Shown piece by piece: positions 20,690 through 32,154 of a stretch of 64,000 bases of DNA. The position numbers and the translations under genes were made by a program. How positions within the stretch are numbered: the stretch's first letter is position 1; each line of letters begins with the position of its first letter. Under the pieces are notes generated by a model. The model ran no database searches and had not been told where the DNA came from. It saw nothing but the letters and a program-made list of their open reading frames with translations. Source of the DNA: Gari tellinella (Eukaryota > Mollusca > Bivalvia > Cardiida > Psammobiidae); NCBI GenBank assembly GCA_922989275.2, contig OV277862.1:44169786-44233785 (forward strand), given 5' to 3'.

Positions 20690-20925
20690 TTAAGTGTTTC
20701 GACAAGGGAACCACGCCATTGATCAATGTTTTAGTTGCAATACGGTATGCCTATGCGACATGGCAGGCTGTGAATCCAGTGGTGATTTGCAAATGCTTTC
20801 GCAAATGTGGCTTAGTCGTGGCAGAGGATGAGGATGACGATGATAATGTACCGCTGGCTACACTGCTAGAGGAATATCAAGATTCCTTGCCACTGTCCGT
20901 GTACTGCCAGAAAACACAAACGCAG
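20690..20925 (+). pseudogene. Tigger transposase C-terminal exon
   Basis: After an AG at about 20691 the frame reads CFDKGTTPLINVLVAIRYAY, ATWQAVNPVVICKCFRKCGL, an acidic stretch (AEDEDDDDN) and LATLLEEYQ. This is the helical C-terminal region of Tigger-type DDE transposases, where INVLxAI..AW..V.P..I..CF.K.G is typical. It ends at ACGCAG|GTAAGT, a consensus donor. Another possible exon follows an acceptor (CTTCTTCTTACAG) at about 21005. Confidence 0.75.
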
Positions 20926-21166
20926 GTAAGTCATATGCATATTCAACAAGGGGAAAATATAAACAACACAACATCAATAAGGATTTAATTTTCTTCTTCT
21001 TACAGTTTACCTGGATGAAAGATACTGGCAAAAAGTTTAAAGCAAACATAGTAGGCTATAATAACTGTCCGATGTGGGTCTATTCTGTTTGCAAATGTTT
21101 TAAAAATGTACATGTACTTTGTTTTCCTTTGGCTTGCAATGAATGCTGAAAGTTTATGATTTTTCA

Positions 21167-21494
21167 GCTTTCTCTCTCAGATGTAGTCAATGTTGATACG
21201 GGTGTGGCTACAACTGAGGACAAAACAGACAGCGACATCATCACTGATATTCAACAGCCAGGCTCTCAGGATGACAGCGATGATGATGAGGAGGAGGAAG
21301 AGACAACACTTGCCAGAACAGTCACATCTAAAGAGACGACATTGGAGTTAATTGAGAATATTAGACACTATTTGGAAAATACTGATGACATTGGGGAGCA
21401 TGTCTTTTCTGCTCTTAATGTAGTTGAGCATAACATTCAAACAGTAGCCAAAAAACAAACAAAAATTAGTGATTTTTTCACAAACTCCTCATAA
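21167..21494 (+). pseudogene. Tigger transposase terminal exon
   Basis: After ATTTTTCAG the frame reads a Ser/Asp/Glu-rich region (QDDSDDDEEEEETTLARTV) and then LIENIRHYLENTDDIGEHVF and the ending KKQTKISDFFTNSS. A C-terminal KQTKI.DFF motif is typical of Tigger/pogo transposases and resembles a PCNA-binding motif. It ends 226 bp before the right terminal repeat. Confidence 0.75.
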
Positions 21495-21911
21495 ACCTTG
21501 ATGTTGAGATACAATAAGAAATACAATGTAAAGATACACTGGGGTTATTTTTATATTTCTGCCTATTCATTTGTTTTTGTACCAAGAATATGGTGTTTCA
21601 TAAATTTCGTTATATCCAAACAGTTTTGACCAAAATTTCGCTATATGGATATAGCGAAATTTGGATATAGCGAACACATTTTCAAGGTCCCTAGCATTTC
21701 GTTATAAGTGAGCATCGCTGTATATCAAAACTGTTTGCAAAATCCGGTGAAGTCGCGACCAGTAGACAATGGGTTAAGTTCATAATTTATGTGTTAATAC
21801 ATATGTTTTGTATATATCTACTGTGTAGATCCAGACTGCTGTGACCATGTATTATTAATATGTTTTCTTGTATGTGGTGTGATAGGCGATTGCCTTACTT
21901 CCGAAATATAC

Positions 21912-21912
21912 C

Positions 21913-21940
<28 letters not shown>
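21912..21940. repeat. (TA)n microsatellite
   Basis: About 14 alternating TA steps. Confidence 0.9.
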
Positions 21941-21944
<4 letters not shown>

Positions 21945-21945
<1 letters not shown>

Positions 21946-22860
21946 TTGTCAGTATCGTTTCACCCTATTTCGACAAAACCGGGCATATGATGAAACGGCA
22001 CTTTTGTTGCATTTCTGCCCAGCTAATATAATATCCTTCCATAAAAACGTATAATGAAACCAACTGTAAGCATGCACTTTAAAAAATAACCGCATTTACT
22101 CACTGAAATCAATGTATTCGGAAAATTGGACAGGGGTTCGTTCATAGCCGCCACAGAATTGACCACTACTGTACGCTTCTTTAGGCCGTATTATCTAGCA
22201 TTACTGTTATCAATACTGATGGAATTATTTCTTTTCCTGCGGATTTTATCTTTTACACTGAAGATCTTGAATGGAATTTCATTCATGATAATATATTGAC
22301 AAGTGAAAGTGTCTTCCAAAAGGTCATAACTCTTGCGGAAATACAATGAGAGTTCGTTTAAACATATTTATTTCCAGAAGTACATATGATTACAATTATA
22401 CATGCTAACGTATTATACAATACTTATGAAAAGGATTGAAACGAACGAATAAACTTATTGAGTTTCTCTCCTTACTTATAAACTAAACAGTTAGTCTTGT
22501 GTTCAGCGGGTTCATAGAAATATTTCTTTCTAGAAAAAGTATAGTTTCATATTGTATTACTTCGGTTGCTGGATACAGAACAGAAGTAAAGGAGAAAGCG
22601 CAAAGTGTATTTCTGATTTACCTCTGCAATGCACCAATTTATCAACATTTTAGCAGAGCACCATATTCCTTCACAGGGTGCCGCTGGAGACAAAACAAAC
22701 TGTAGGTGCATGCGGACAAAAACAATCAATTTGTTATTGGAGTAAATACATCATTTGATGAGCAATATTTTCGAACAGTTTAAAAGAGATACAATACAAT
22801 TTTGTAAAGAATAGAGATAAAGACGATGGTAGTTAAAGAATAATGGATACGGGACTGGAA
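21945..22860. other. No gene; one diverged minisatellite unit
   Basis: 22235-22360 (ACACTGAAGATCTTGAATGG, AAGGTCATAACTCTTGCGG) resembles units of the tandem repeat at 27985-28440. The rest is AT-rich with no recognised element. Confidence 0.4.
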
Positions 22861-22869
22861 AGATGTGGC

Positions 22870-24440
22870 GACGCTAAACCTTGATGATACATCATTTAAC
22901 CGAGGGATAGTAATAAGTGGTAATAAGTTCGATGAATCGGTTTGAGCTCTTTATATAAGAACGAACAATGTCAAAAATATGTTTGTTGCTTTCTTTATTA
23001 AATGTAGGGTCTCCATATAGTATTAATTCTAAGCTCAATTTGCTTATTTGGCATATTTCATTTACTAGTACATCTCTTATATTATTGTACGCATGGCATT
23101 CGAGGAAGTGCCTGGTGCTTTCAATCAATCCACATTGACACAGTGGAGACTCAACAATGTTTTTTAGAAAGAGGTGAGGATTGAGGGAGCTACATTTTGT
23201 ACGCAGGCGAGTGTGAAGGACTTGGAGTTTACGGTCTCCGTAGTAATAATATTCAGGTAGCTTTCTAAGGTCTTGATTAAGGAATGATTAAAAACTACTC
23301 AAGGATGGGCTTTGACGCACGGAAAGCGGCATGTTGTTCCATTCACGTATTGTAGATGAAAGGAAAGAATTAAAGTACAGAGACGTTCTAGCTGGAACCG
23401 TCTAAGCTTACTGTGAATTCCGCAGGTTATAGCGAGACATTTCACCAACATCAGGAGGGACAATGGCAGAAAGATATTCAGGAGTAAGGTCATTTTTCAT
23501 CTTGTATAGCAAGCATAATTTATGTTTTCGACGTCTGTCCGATAAACTATCCCAAAGAAGTTCCTTGTTGAGTTCCTGGAGTGAGATAAGTTTGGTAGTA
23601 CCACTGACGATCCTACCAGCTTCGGTTTGAATTTTGTCTAATTCTTGTTTTTCGGATGCTGTGCAATTATCCCAAACAACGTCGGCATATTCTAATAAAG
23701 GTCTAATGAACGTCGGCATAATCTAATAAAGGTCTAATGAATGAAAAGTATATAATTTCGAGCGATTTTCTATTAATTGTAAATTTTAGCTGTCTCATTA
23801 AATTAATTCTGCCCCATGCTTTTTCTCTAATATAATCTATATGGTTGTGTCAAGTTCCGTCATTCGAGAAAAATACACCTAGATGTTTATGTGAGGTATC
23901 TTCAAGGATTACCTGATTAAACATGGTAAGTGAAGGATGATCTACAGTATTCCTTTTTCGGGATATAAGCATGGAGACAGATTTGGCAGGGTTAAAAGTA
24001 ACTAACCAGTTGTTAGCCCAAGATGATATAGCGTCAATGTCGTTTTGAAGTACTCTCGCTGCTCCCCGATGTTCATCTACTATAATATACAGACTAGTAT
24101 CATCGGCGAAGAGCCTAACATTACTTGGAATTTCTGAGACAATATCGTTAATAAAGATAAAAAACATAAGCGGGCCTAATATTTAGCCCTGTGGTACGCC
24201 TGTCTTAATGGACCGCCATTCAGATTGCACACCAGGAAACACTATTCGTTGACGTCTATTTGATAGAACCATGATAGAAGTTCACCAGAAGTACCAGCAG
24301 ATTTTAGCTTAGTGATGATACCAGCATGCACGACCTTATCAAAGGCCTTACTAAAATCAAAGAATACTACCCTTACTTCGTTGCCATCGTCAAGAGCTTT
24401 AAAGTTATATGTCACTTCCCCATATTTCAACATATATTTC
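22870..24440 (-). pseudogene. LINE copy 3: RT palm to C-terminus (CR1/Jockey-like)
   Basis: On the minus strand, in order: VRVVFFDFSKAFDKVVHAGI (motif A), TGVPQG then a stop codon in place of serine, ILGPLMFFIFINDI (motif B), VRLFADDTSLYI (catalytic FADD), WANNWLVTFNPAKSVSMLIS and HLGVFFSNDGT. After further breaks come MPTFIRPLLEYADVVWDNCT and YLSAIVPPDVGEMSRYNLRN. The C-terminus reads SPLCQCGLIESTRHFLECHA, a C-C-H-C knuckle. No endonuclease remains and the element is cut off at about 24440 beside the PHD/TatD pseudogene. The nonsense codon and frameshifts make it dead. Confidence 0.85.
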
Positions 24441-24524
24441 CTGTTCTACTGATTCTTTGTTTCAAAAACTTTCATAACTCTTGCATTATTACCATAAAAG
24501 TTTTTTTCTAAAGTTTATTTTGCG

Positions 24525-26661
24525 GCAAAATCCTCTGAATCGCAGTAGTTAACTATACCTCCAGACACTTGCAGGACATATTCCTCCCGTTCCTGTAAAG
24601 GCATGTTTCCAAAGGTAGATGGAACTGAAGAATTAGTTGCACTCCCTTAGCTTTTGGCTAATCTATCTGCATGAAAATGACTATCGAATGCGAATATCAT
24701 TGGCTTCAGGGACTTCAATTCCTCCGCCGATACTTCTTCCACATCAACAACGGGCACATCCCCTGAGTGCATAGGAACACCTGAACTACCGCTGAATCCT
24801 CCATAACAGCCCTGGTCATGAAGTTGGTCATTACAAGGAGACACATCCAATGCAACAACACAGATAATTAATAGGAGTTAAGGAAAACCTATCAGGAACC
24901 CTCCATTCCATACTATGACATACTTGCGACATCGCATCGCCGCTACCTGTTCAGGTACGATTTCCAACCCTGGTCTGATGTTATTTCCACGATTGAAGTA
25001 ATCCTGGGCATACTTCAGGGTGGCACTGGGTCCCAAAATGGTTTTGGCGATGCTAACTAGACAAGCATAACCGCGTTGAGTAACCTCTTCTGTCGGCTTC
25101 ACCTTCTCGGAAAACACCACTGGCAGATGATCCTCGACAAGATGAAGCTTCAAGAAACTCGTTTCCTTCTCACAACCGGCTATTCCAAAGACGCTAACCT
25201 TGTGTCCCCCTACACGAACCCGGGTTGTAGGTTGTTGTCTTGTTTGTTTAACAACATCACGGTACGCCCTCGTACCGGCTGAGTTGGTAGACGCCTTCCA
25301 CCTACTGTTCGTGAACACCTGGGTGGAAACTGATACACTAGGTTTTGAAGAAATAAAAAAGTACCCTTCCCGAGGACGACCTCGTTACCTCCAGGGACGG
25401 TGTGACCAGGCCAAACCTACGTTTCTTTTCAGAAGACGGTTTGGCTGATGCATCCGACGTTTCTACTCCTATCGTTGTACTCTTATCTGAAACCCCTGAC
25501 CCCTTATACACACACTTAACAAGACCTCTTGGGTGAATCAACGACTTCAATACATGAAGACGATAATTTTTGACTCAGCCTTAAAGGCGAATCAACAATT
25601 ACAGGCTCCATGGACGTATCTTTTGACGGCGGGGGTAAAGGTGGAAAATCCAGTGTAATCTAAAGGGAAAGGCATCAAGGTTAATGGCAAAAACATAATG
25701 GTGGCGGAATTGGAGCTTCGGATACTGTCTGCTGAACAGGAGCTGAAGAGAAACTTGCTATCCTGACGGGAGCAGATACCTTTTTTCACAGACGCCGCAG
25801 GCTTCCAATCATCCTCCGACTCCGAGCAAATGGGCGAGGGTGGGTCTGGGGTTCGTTTATGCTTCGTAGGGGCTATGCAAAATTGCTGAAGGACCCAATC
25901 CCACTCTGCTCCAATGACGTAAATTGCTTCAAAAGCCATTGTCCGAAGCAAGCCAGGCTTTCTTTTTCTTTCTTCTTTGCCAGAGAAACCTGGGTTGCCA
26001 ATGCACCCAGGATCTGATCTTTAGTTGGAAATATTATGTTTCCTGCAGATTTAAAAGGCATGGTCAGCTTGTTTGTCAAATATTTAGGCCTCAAGAGATA
26101 GTATATAAGGGAACAATCCTGGACTTCATTCCGGGGCAATTTCTGTTTCTCGATCTGATAATAAAACAAAGAAAAGAACAAACATGATGAGTGACAAAAC
26201 AACTTTTAAACAGTAGGGAAACCTTTGCACAGTGAACACTTATGTTTATCGATATCTAAAGCATCCGAGGGCGCCAGATTTATACAAGATCCGTGATCAC
26301 AATATTCACACTGTATCATGAACTGACCTCCACATGGTCTCCTACACACACAGAAAATACCGGCATTGATGTCTTCCGATGAATCAGAATCATCTAGAGT
26401 GAAATTACTAAGCCAGGCGGGTAAATGCCTAGCTTTACATGGTTTCAATTCATCATGATTAACTGTGGCCAATAAAGTTGCAATACAGGGAAAGTGGTTT
26501 CCCTCTGGGATCGTCTGCTGCAGTCCTCGGCTTCCCGGTATATGAGCTACACCAATATCACTGAACTCTTTGAGACATCTGTCTTGTTCAGTATCATATA
26601 ACGAAGTAGAAGATGCGCACTCCGTTCGCGGGCTTTTCTCCCAGATCTCACGAGACCTGGG
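24525..26661 (-). pseudogene. Decayed multi-exon gene with PHD-like finger and TatD-like motif
   Basis: The minus-strand pieces run in order. An open stretch 26661-26206 has SLYDTEQDRCLKEFSDIGVA, QQTIPEGNHFPCIATLLATV and a PHD-like finger, CVCRRPCGGQFMIQCEYC then KCSLCKG; the usual spacing before HGSC is shortened. A possible intron follows, ending in a strong acceptor TTTGTTTTATTATCAG at about 26155. The next exon reads PFKSAGNIIFPTKDQILGAL and FGQWLLKQFTSLE. After a frameshift come EWDWVLQQFCIAPTKHKRTP, a linker, and the frame 25318-24878 (HLPVVFSEKVKPTEEVTQRG). Then comes 24850-24647 with PMIFAFDSHFHADRLAKS, whose DSHFHxDR is the metal-binding start of TatD-family hydrolases. The remainder of a TatD barrel is truncated near 24525, beside LINE copy 3. 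Multiple frameshifts and stops indicate a pseudogene. Confidence 0.55.
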
Positions 26662-26664
26662 TCA

Positions 26665-27080
26665 CATGATTCTTGGTAATAACTATCACGTGATACAATT
26701 ATCTACTTTCACAACACTTTCACTGTTGAGTCGCGTTGTACGAATCCAGATTGATGAAGACTAAGAATAACATGAAGTTGTATAAGCATTGGTGTATACA
26801 TATTCCATCATCTTACTAAGAAAGCTAAGAAATGATACTGAACTGTAATTAACGGTTGAGGAGGATATCAATATTTCGAAAATCTGAGTTTCGTTTACCT
26901 TACAGTCGTGCAGATGGTAAATAACGCGAGTAAGCTTTAAAGAAGGACAATGGCACCATAAATTTGTAGACTCCTCCTCGTAAAAGACTGTGAGATAAGA
27001 GCTACCCCTATATGATGCACCTATTACAGAAATGGCGTCATGAACGTCTTGCGGTGAAATGTTTACATTGTATAGCTACT
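26665..27080. other. No recognised feature
   Basis: No domain or repeat recognised; short opposing frames only. Confidence 0.4.
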
Positions 27081-27082
27081 TA

Positions 27083-27195
27083 GCAGTGAGTGAGATTAGT
27101 CTAAATCATCGTCCTGAGAATATCAACATCTAACCTCACCATATTTCATCGCGCTATATGACATATTTTGTGTCGCAGTGCCGTACAACCCAATT
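27083..27195 (+). mobile_element. SINE family A, 3' fragment
   Basis: It contains GTGAGATTAGTCTAAATCATC and the full tail from CATCGCGCTATATGACATATT to CAGTGCCGTACAACCCAATTC. Confidence 0.7.
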
Positions 27196-27377
27196 CAGCC
27201 ATCCATCTCGGTGTCTAGAATCACTAATTTTAGTTTTAAGCTCTGTGTATTCATGTGCACTACATAAAATTACAATTTTCAGTATTTGCTTTGTTTTCTG
27301 TGCTTTCTAAGGATCTCCCCTTATTCATATTTTTGCAATGTCTGTGTACAGAGTCTTCAGAATTAGAACTAGTACTG

Positions 27378-27947
27378 CTACCTTAGGCTGATGTTGGACC
27401 ACGCAGTAAGTCGCAGCTCTTTAAAATGATATATCACACATGCATTTTGCACTTGTGCGACGGTGTCTGGCGGTAAGGCATTCCAATGGATGATAGTTCT
27501 GGGAAAGAAAAGAGTATTTTTGGTAATCAGTTTTCGTTTGAATGTGGTGGAATGCAAAGTTCTGGATTTGTTTTGTTCGGGATAACATATCCTAGGTATG
27601 GAATAGCAACCTGACCATTTAAGATATTGTAAAACATGATCAAGCTCTGATTGATGCGCCGAAGGCCAAGAGGTCTCCACTGCATTTTTTAACATTTTGG
27701 TAAAATTCGACATTCAATCGTAATCATGCCTGATCCATCTAGCAGCCTTCCGTTGCACAGACTCAATTTGCTCGGTTTGAGCAGATGTATGCGGGGACCA
27801 AACAGAGCTACTGCGCTCCAGATGGGATTCAACACGTGTTTTACAAACCGTTAAGTCCTTCGGAGTGATTTTTAATATTGCGTCTTGACTTGAAAACCTA
27901 TAGCTTGACTTGCTTTTTGTGTCACCTTCTGTAGGAAGAGGTGTCAC
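27378..27947 (-). pseudogene. LINE copy 4: RT C-terminal region
   Basis: The reverse strand reads VESHLERSSSVWSPHTSAQT and IESVQRKAARWIRHDYD. After one frame break it continues LQYLKWSGCYSIPRICYPEQ and KRKLITKNTLFFPRTIIHWN, ending ALPPDTV. This is the post-RT region of CR1/Jockey-type LINEs (..LEYASSVWSPH.. FFPRTI..WN.LP). The catalytic domain is absent. It is a 5'-truncated fragment. Confidence 0.75.
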
Positions 27948-27949
27948 TT

Positions 27950-28450
27950 AGGGATTACTTTTTCCGGCGTCTGTCTATCAGTCACGCTTTTTGTGTCCGG
28001 CCTCATAACTGTTCTACTGAAGCTTTTCAGATGAAACTTCATTTATGGATAGCGCTTGACAAGTGGAAGCGCATTACACAATGGTTATAACTGTTGCAAC
28101 AATATTAGAAGAGTTATACCCCTTTTCAACATCTTCATTTCAGGCAGATTTCTTCTGTTATACTAAAGATTTTGAAATGAAATTTCTTATATGGAAAGAG
28201 ATTGATGAGTAAAGTTGCCTTGCACAAGGTTGATAACTGTTCCAGCGATAATGTGAGAGTTATTCCCCTTTTCCTTATTTTCTTTTTTCAGCATATAACT
28301 TCTGTTCTTCCAATGCTTTCCAGATGAAAATATTATTTACTTAAATAATGTGATGAGCGGAAGTGTCTTTCACATTATAATTTTCTCTTCCATCAATACC
28401 ATGACAGTTTCTGCCCTTTTGACACTTTCTGTTGTAGAAGATTATTTCTG
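27950..28450 (+). repeat. Minisatellite-cored element, second type
   Basis: A head (GGCGTCTGTCTATCAGTCACGC, then TTTTTGTGTCCGG) similar to that at 10190-10240 is followed by about three diverged units of roughly 145 bp. Each has CATAACTGTT, AAAGATTTTGAAATGAAATTT, a GACAAGTGGAAG block and GAGTTATTCCCCTTTT. Confidence 0.6.
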
Positions 28451-28697
28451 CTATAACGAAGTTTGTTATTTTAACTAAAACTCTTGATCGGCAGGAGACA
28501 CACGTGTTCCGAGAACCCATTTATTATTTTGGTAATATTGTCTGTACAAGTATTCCAAAATAAGTTGTTTTATACTGTGATGCTCAGGTGTTTGGCTGAA
28601 GAGAATGTTTCACGGATGGTGTTGAGTACTGTGGAAGAACGCGTAGTAATCTGAAGAACCTGGCACTTAGATAGGTTCAATTGCATGTCCTACTTTG

Positions 28698-29640
28698 TAT
28701 GAATGAATAAATTAATGGTGTTTTACGACCCATCGACACAAAATGGTAATTTAGAGCCGAATAAAAATAATGACTATTAAATTTAAAACAATATCAACTA
28801 ATATATTACTTCAACGTAAAATCCCGCTCAACGGTGAAGTAAACAAAATATTGACAAAACATTATCCACAAACTCAAATTAACTTTTTAAAAAAATAATT
28901 TATTCAAATTGTATCAAATCCATTTATGGCTTTTAAAAATTCAAGCACCACTGATACATCTACAAATTCAAATAGTTCCCGAAGGGAATCTATCTGACAG
29001 AACATATCTCGAATTAAAGTGAAATCAGCACATTCGATTAGAAAGTGCTGAATTGTATTCAAGTGAAAACAAAACAAACATTCTTGTTGAATCTCACGTT
29101 TTGATATAAATGAATTTGTAACATAAGAATGTCCAATTCCCAATCTAAGCTAGAACTACTTTATCTCGGCGAATCCGGCATGGGTTCAAACTTTCACATT
29201 ATTCAGGTTTAATGACACGGAGTTTGTTATGAGTTTCCTCATTCCAAGACTCCTGTCATTTACTTAGAATAAAGCTAGTAATCTATGGTTTGAAATCCGA
29301 ATAAGAAATATCCATATCAGATTCAGGCAATGCTAGGGCAGACTTAGCTGCAATGTCTGTTCTCTCATTGCCCTTAATTCACATTTGACTAGGAACCAAA
29401 CAAAATTTTCCATCTTAAGAACGAGACGGTTTATGATATTTTAAAACAATATTTTTTATAAGACGTTTTTCAATAGAACCTTTAATACTCAATGATTGTG
29501 AAATAGACAGAGAGTCCAAAATATTTATAATTGTATTTACGATATGAATCTTCAGCAGTATAATCAAGTGCTGAGTCAATAGCCTTGATATCTGCTGCAA
29601 ATATAGAGGCATTGTCAGGGAGCTGAAATCCTACTTTGAA
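28698..29640 (-). pseudogene. LINE copy 1 family, 3' fragment: RNase H, C-terminus and 3' UTR
   Basis: The reverse strand begins inside RNase H (FQLPDNASIFAADIKAIDSA) and passes a decayed core with SALALPESDMDISYSDFKP. It then has an intact 79-codon C-terminus, IGHSYVTNSFISKREIQQEC and LFCFHLNTIQHFLIEC. The 3' UTR ends ATTCGGCTCTAAATTACC and GGTCGTAAAACACCATT at 28698-28765. This confirms the 3' end of LINE copy 1. It is 5'-truncated at about 29640, directly against a different LINE fragment. Confidence 0.8.
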
Positions 29641-29840
29641 TCCCGTATCTCAAGCTCTTGTAAATCATGTTGAAATAGACAACAGTGAGAGGAGACTTGT
29701 GAAGAGAGATAAAAAGTTTTGTCATCAGCTTAGAGACGGAATTAATAATAGTTTACATTATCAGGAAGATCATTTACATAGATAAAGAACAGAAGCGACC
29801 CTGGGACTTATCCTTGGTGTACACCTGAGGAGACTGGAAT
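29640..29840 (-). pseudogene. LINE RT fragment around the catalytic box
   Basis: The reverse strand reads GVHQG, a stop, VPGSLLFFIYVNDLPDNV, then a decayed box ADDKTFYL. This corresponds to motif B to the FADD box of a CR1/Jockey-type LINE. It belongs to a different family from the adjoining fragment. Confidence 0.65.
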
Positions 29841-30141
29841 GGTAAAAGATGTTTAATCATTTATCACAACTGACTGTAATCGAGTATACATATAGGTAAA
29901 GGATGGTGTAAATTTTTACTGTTGAAATTGAATCAAGAGTTACCTGTCCCCATTATACTCAGATCTGCTAGAAAAGGCTTTGGTGTGTACAAAATTGAAT
30001 TGGTTTTTATAACACTTTGGAAAAAGTTCACACAGTTTTTGAATGTTGATATTTAAAGAGAGTTGGTCATCATTTGCCCCTCCCCCTCCCTACAATAAAG
30101 TTTGCCACTTTCTTCTCTACCATCACTGCGACAGGGTGGTA
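29841..30141. other. No recognised feature
   Basis: AT-rich non-coding sequence with a C-rich stretch at about 30078-30092. Confidence 0.4.
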
Positions 30142-30442
30142 CAGTACTGAATCTTATTAAATTAACAATTTTTGCGATTCGCTTGCAATTCGATGGCAAT
30201 TCGCTTGCGATTCAAAGTACTAATGTTACCCTCGGGTAAGTTTTCTTGAATGTTGTATCTCACAAATGTTCGCAAATATGCCTTCGTTATTGTTTTCGAT
30301 TCCATTTTTGTCACGACCGCAGCGGAAAATTCGCGTTAAAATATTCAAACGTAGGATTTGTATTTTGAAGCGCGCGATTCGATGGCAATTCGAAGGCAAT
30401 TCGCTTGCGATTATCAATTTAATTTAATAAGGTTCATTACTG
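30142..30442. mobile_element. 301-bp TA-flanked MITE with GCGATTCGCTTGC subterminal repeats
   Basis: The ends are CAGTACTGAATCTTATTAAA and the inverted TTTAATAAGGTTCATTACTG, flanked by TA (30140-30141, 30443-30444). Inside each end are repeats of GCGATTCGCTTGC and CAATTCGATGGCAATTCG. Mariner/pogo-type by its TA target; non-coding. Confidence 0.75.
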
Positions 30443-30552
30443 TATCAACTCTAAGATGTTTGTTACTGTTGCAAATAGTTCAGAGCCAGATCAGACATCG
30501 GATAAGCCGGGGTCTTACCAGGCTCAACAACATTTGGCACTCAGATTAAATA

Positions 30553-30902
30553 CAGTGAAACCAAACTAAACTGGAACCTCTTAATACCAGAATTCTCTCC
30601 AAACCGGACAAAAACTTTGGTCCTGATTCCAACCCATCTTTATTTTGACCGATTACACCACAAATACGCCTTTTTACGTCTATAGTTTGTTCTTACATTG
30701 AAAAAAAAAGTTTGAACACTCTAGTAGATGATAGCTTTAAGCAGGTTGGAGTAAAGCAGAATGCGCCTTAAGGTGCATTCTGCTTTACTTTCAACCTGCT
30801 TTAAGTGGTCAGCTATCTTTCATACTAGAAACATGTCAAAACCCCTCTAAACCGGACATTTTTGTTGTCCCCAGGCATGTCTCGTTTAGAGGGGTTTCAC
30901 GG
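30553..30902. mobile_element. 350-bp TA-flanked MITE (CAGTGAAACC ends) with nested hairpin
   Basis: The ends are CAGTGAAACC and GGTTTCACGG with TA on both sides (30551-30552, 30903-30904). Inner repeats are CTAAACTGGAACCTC and GTTTAGAGGGGTTTCAC. A GCAGAATG-family hairpin with its CTAG flanks occupies 30720-30835. A solo right end of the same type (TTTAGAGGGGTTCCACTGTA) lies at about 44676-44697. Confidence 0.75.
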
Positions 30903-30909
30903 TAAACAG

Positions 30910-32150
30910 TTTGACTGTAATTTTCTACATTTTCGTGCACTGAGTTTGCTTTTGTGTCCTTTGAAACGGGAACAAATAACGTATTCTCTACTGTAATCGT
31001 ATTTGCGACTCGTTTAGCTTACGACAAAGATTAGAAATATAAAGTAACACAAACAGTTATTTTCTATTTTAGGGGATATTTTTATTCAAGAATATAACAA
31101 TCGCATTTACATTCACATTCATATCAAATTACAAATACATTTTCAGATAATTTTATATACTAAGCCAAAAAAGAAATACCCACTTATGTTTTTTACATTA
31201 TCGGCGTTTCATACATAAAATTTATATAATATTCTTTTTTTTATAGAAAGTGGCAGAATTATTGTGGCTAAATAACTGGCACATTGTATGGACAATAAAA
31301 GGTATTTTACTCTTTTTCGTGAAAACAGCATTTTGGCTTAGAAATGTTTCTCAAAGAAGAGAAACGATAGTGTTCATATTCAGCAGTTAGATAATTTTCT
31401 AAAAAAAAAATAAAATCACAATAGACTTTTATTCATCACAATATTCACGGCGTTATTAAGACTAGAAAGTCTTATAATATCAAAAAACCTCCCTTTAATT
31501 TGAAATAAGAATTAATTTTTAGTGTTTCATTTTCGTTACACGTGTCGATTAATCTTAATGTATTTTATTTTTTGGAATACACTGATGAACGTTAAAACCT
31601 TTACAATCTCAAATAAAATTGGAGTTGATAAGGTTCTTTAAAAGATATGGAGCCTTAAATTTTACGTAATGTAATGTGAATGTAAAATTTGGGTTCATTT
31701 TAGGCTGAGTATAAATTTCTTGTAATTTCACATACATTATCACATATATCCAACATATGTGCCATTGCTAGATATGTTTCTATAAGTTATGTTTTGTCAA
31801 AAGATGAAATTAAAGTTCAGGTTTAACACGTGTGGGTTTGATCAAAGCCAATGCGCAAATGGATATGAACACAATTTGAACACAGTCATAATACCTTCAT
31901 CGTATACAGTAAACACTTTCTATTACGACCAAATAATGTAGGCTAATTGTTTGTATAATATACAGGTAACAACCTAAAACTGTGTCTTTTTTAAATGAGG
32001 ATTTTTCCAAAGAATCCTATTTTCGGGAGGGGTGATTTAAGGAAAAGAGGGGGTTGATTCATATAATAAAGGGGTAAAGAAGACAACTTATAGTCAGATT
32101 TCATCATTTATTCCAGCATTTAGTATAAGATAGGGAGGAACATTCCTTCA
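30910..32150. other. No recognised feature
   Basis: Very AT-rich sequence with no open frame over 60 codons and no recognised repeat. Confidence 0.5.
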
Positions 32151-32154
32151 AAAT

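Larger units (their letters stand above)
19539..21720 (+). mobile_element. Tigger/pogo DNA transposon, complete ends, internally deleted
   Basis: The ends are CAGTGATGCTCACTTATAAC and its inverted match GTTATAAGTGAGCATCGCTG (one mismatch), flanked by TA at 19537-19538 and 21721-21722, as in Tc1/mariner-pogo elements. Inside are transposase pieces (20222-20347, 20690-20925, 21167-21494), a reverse R250 copy (19664-19897) and two GGATCC-type hairpins. The central catalytic part of the transposase is not found, so the 2182-bp element is non-autonomous. Confidence 0.85.
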
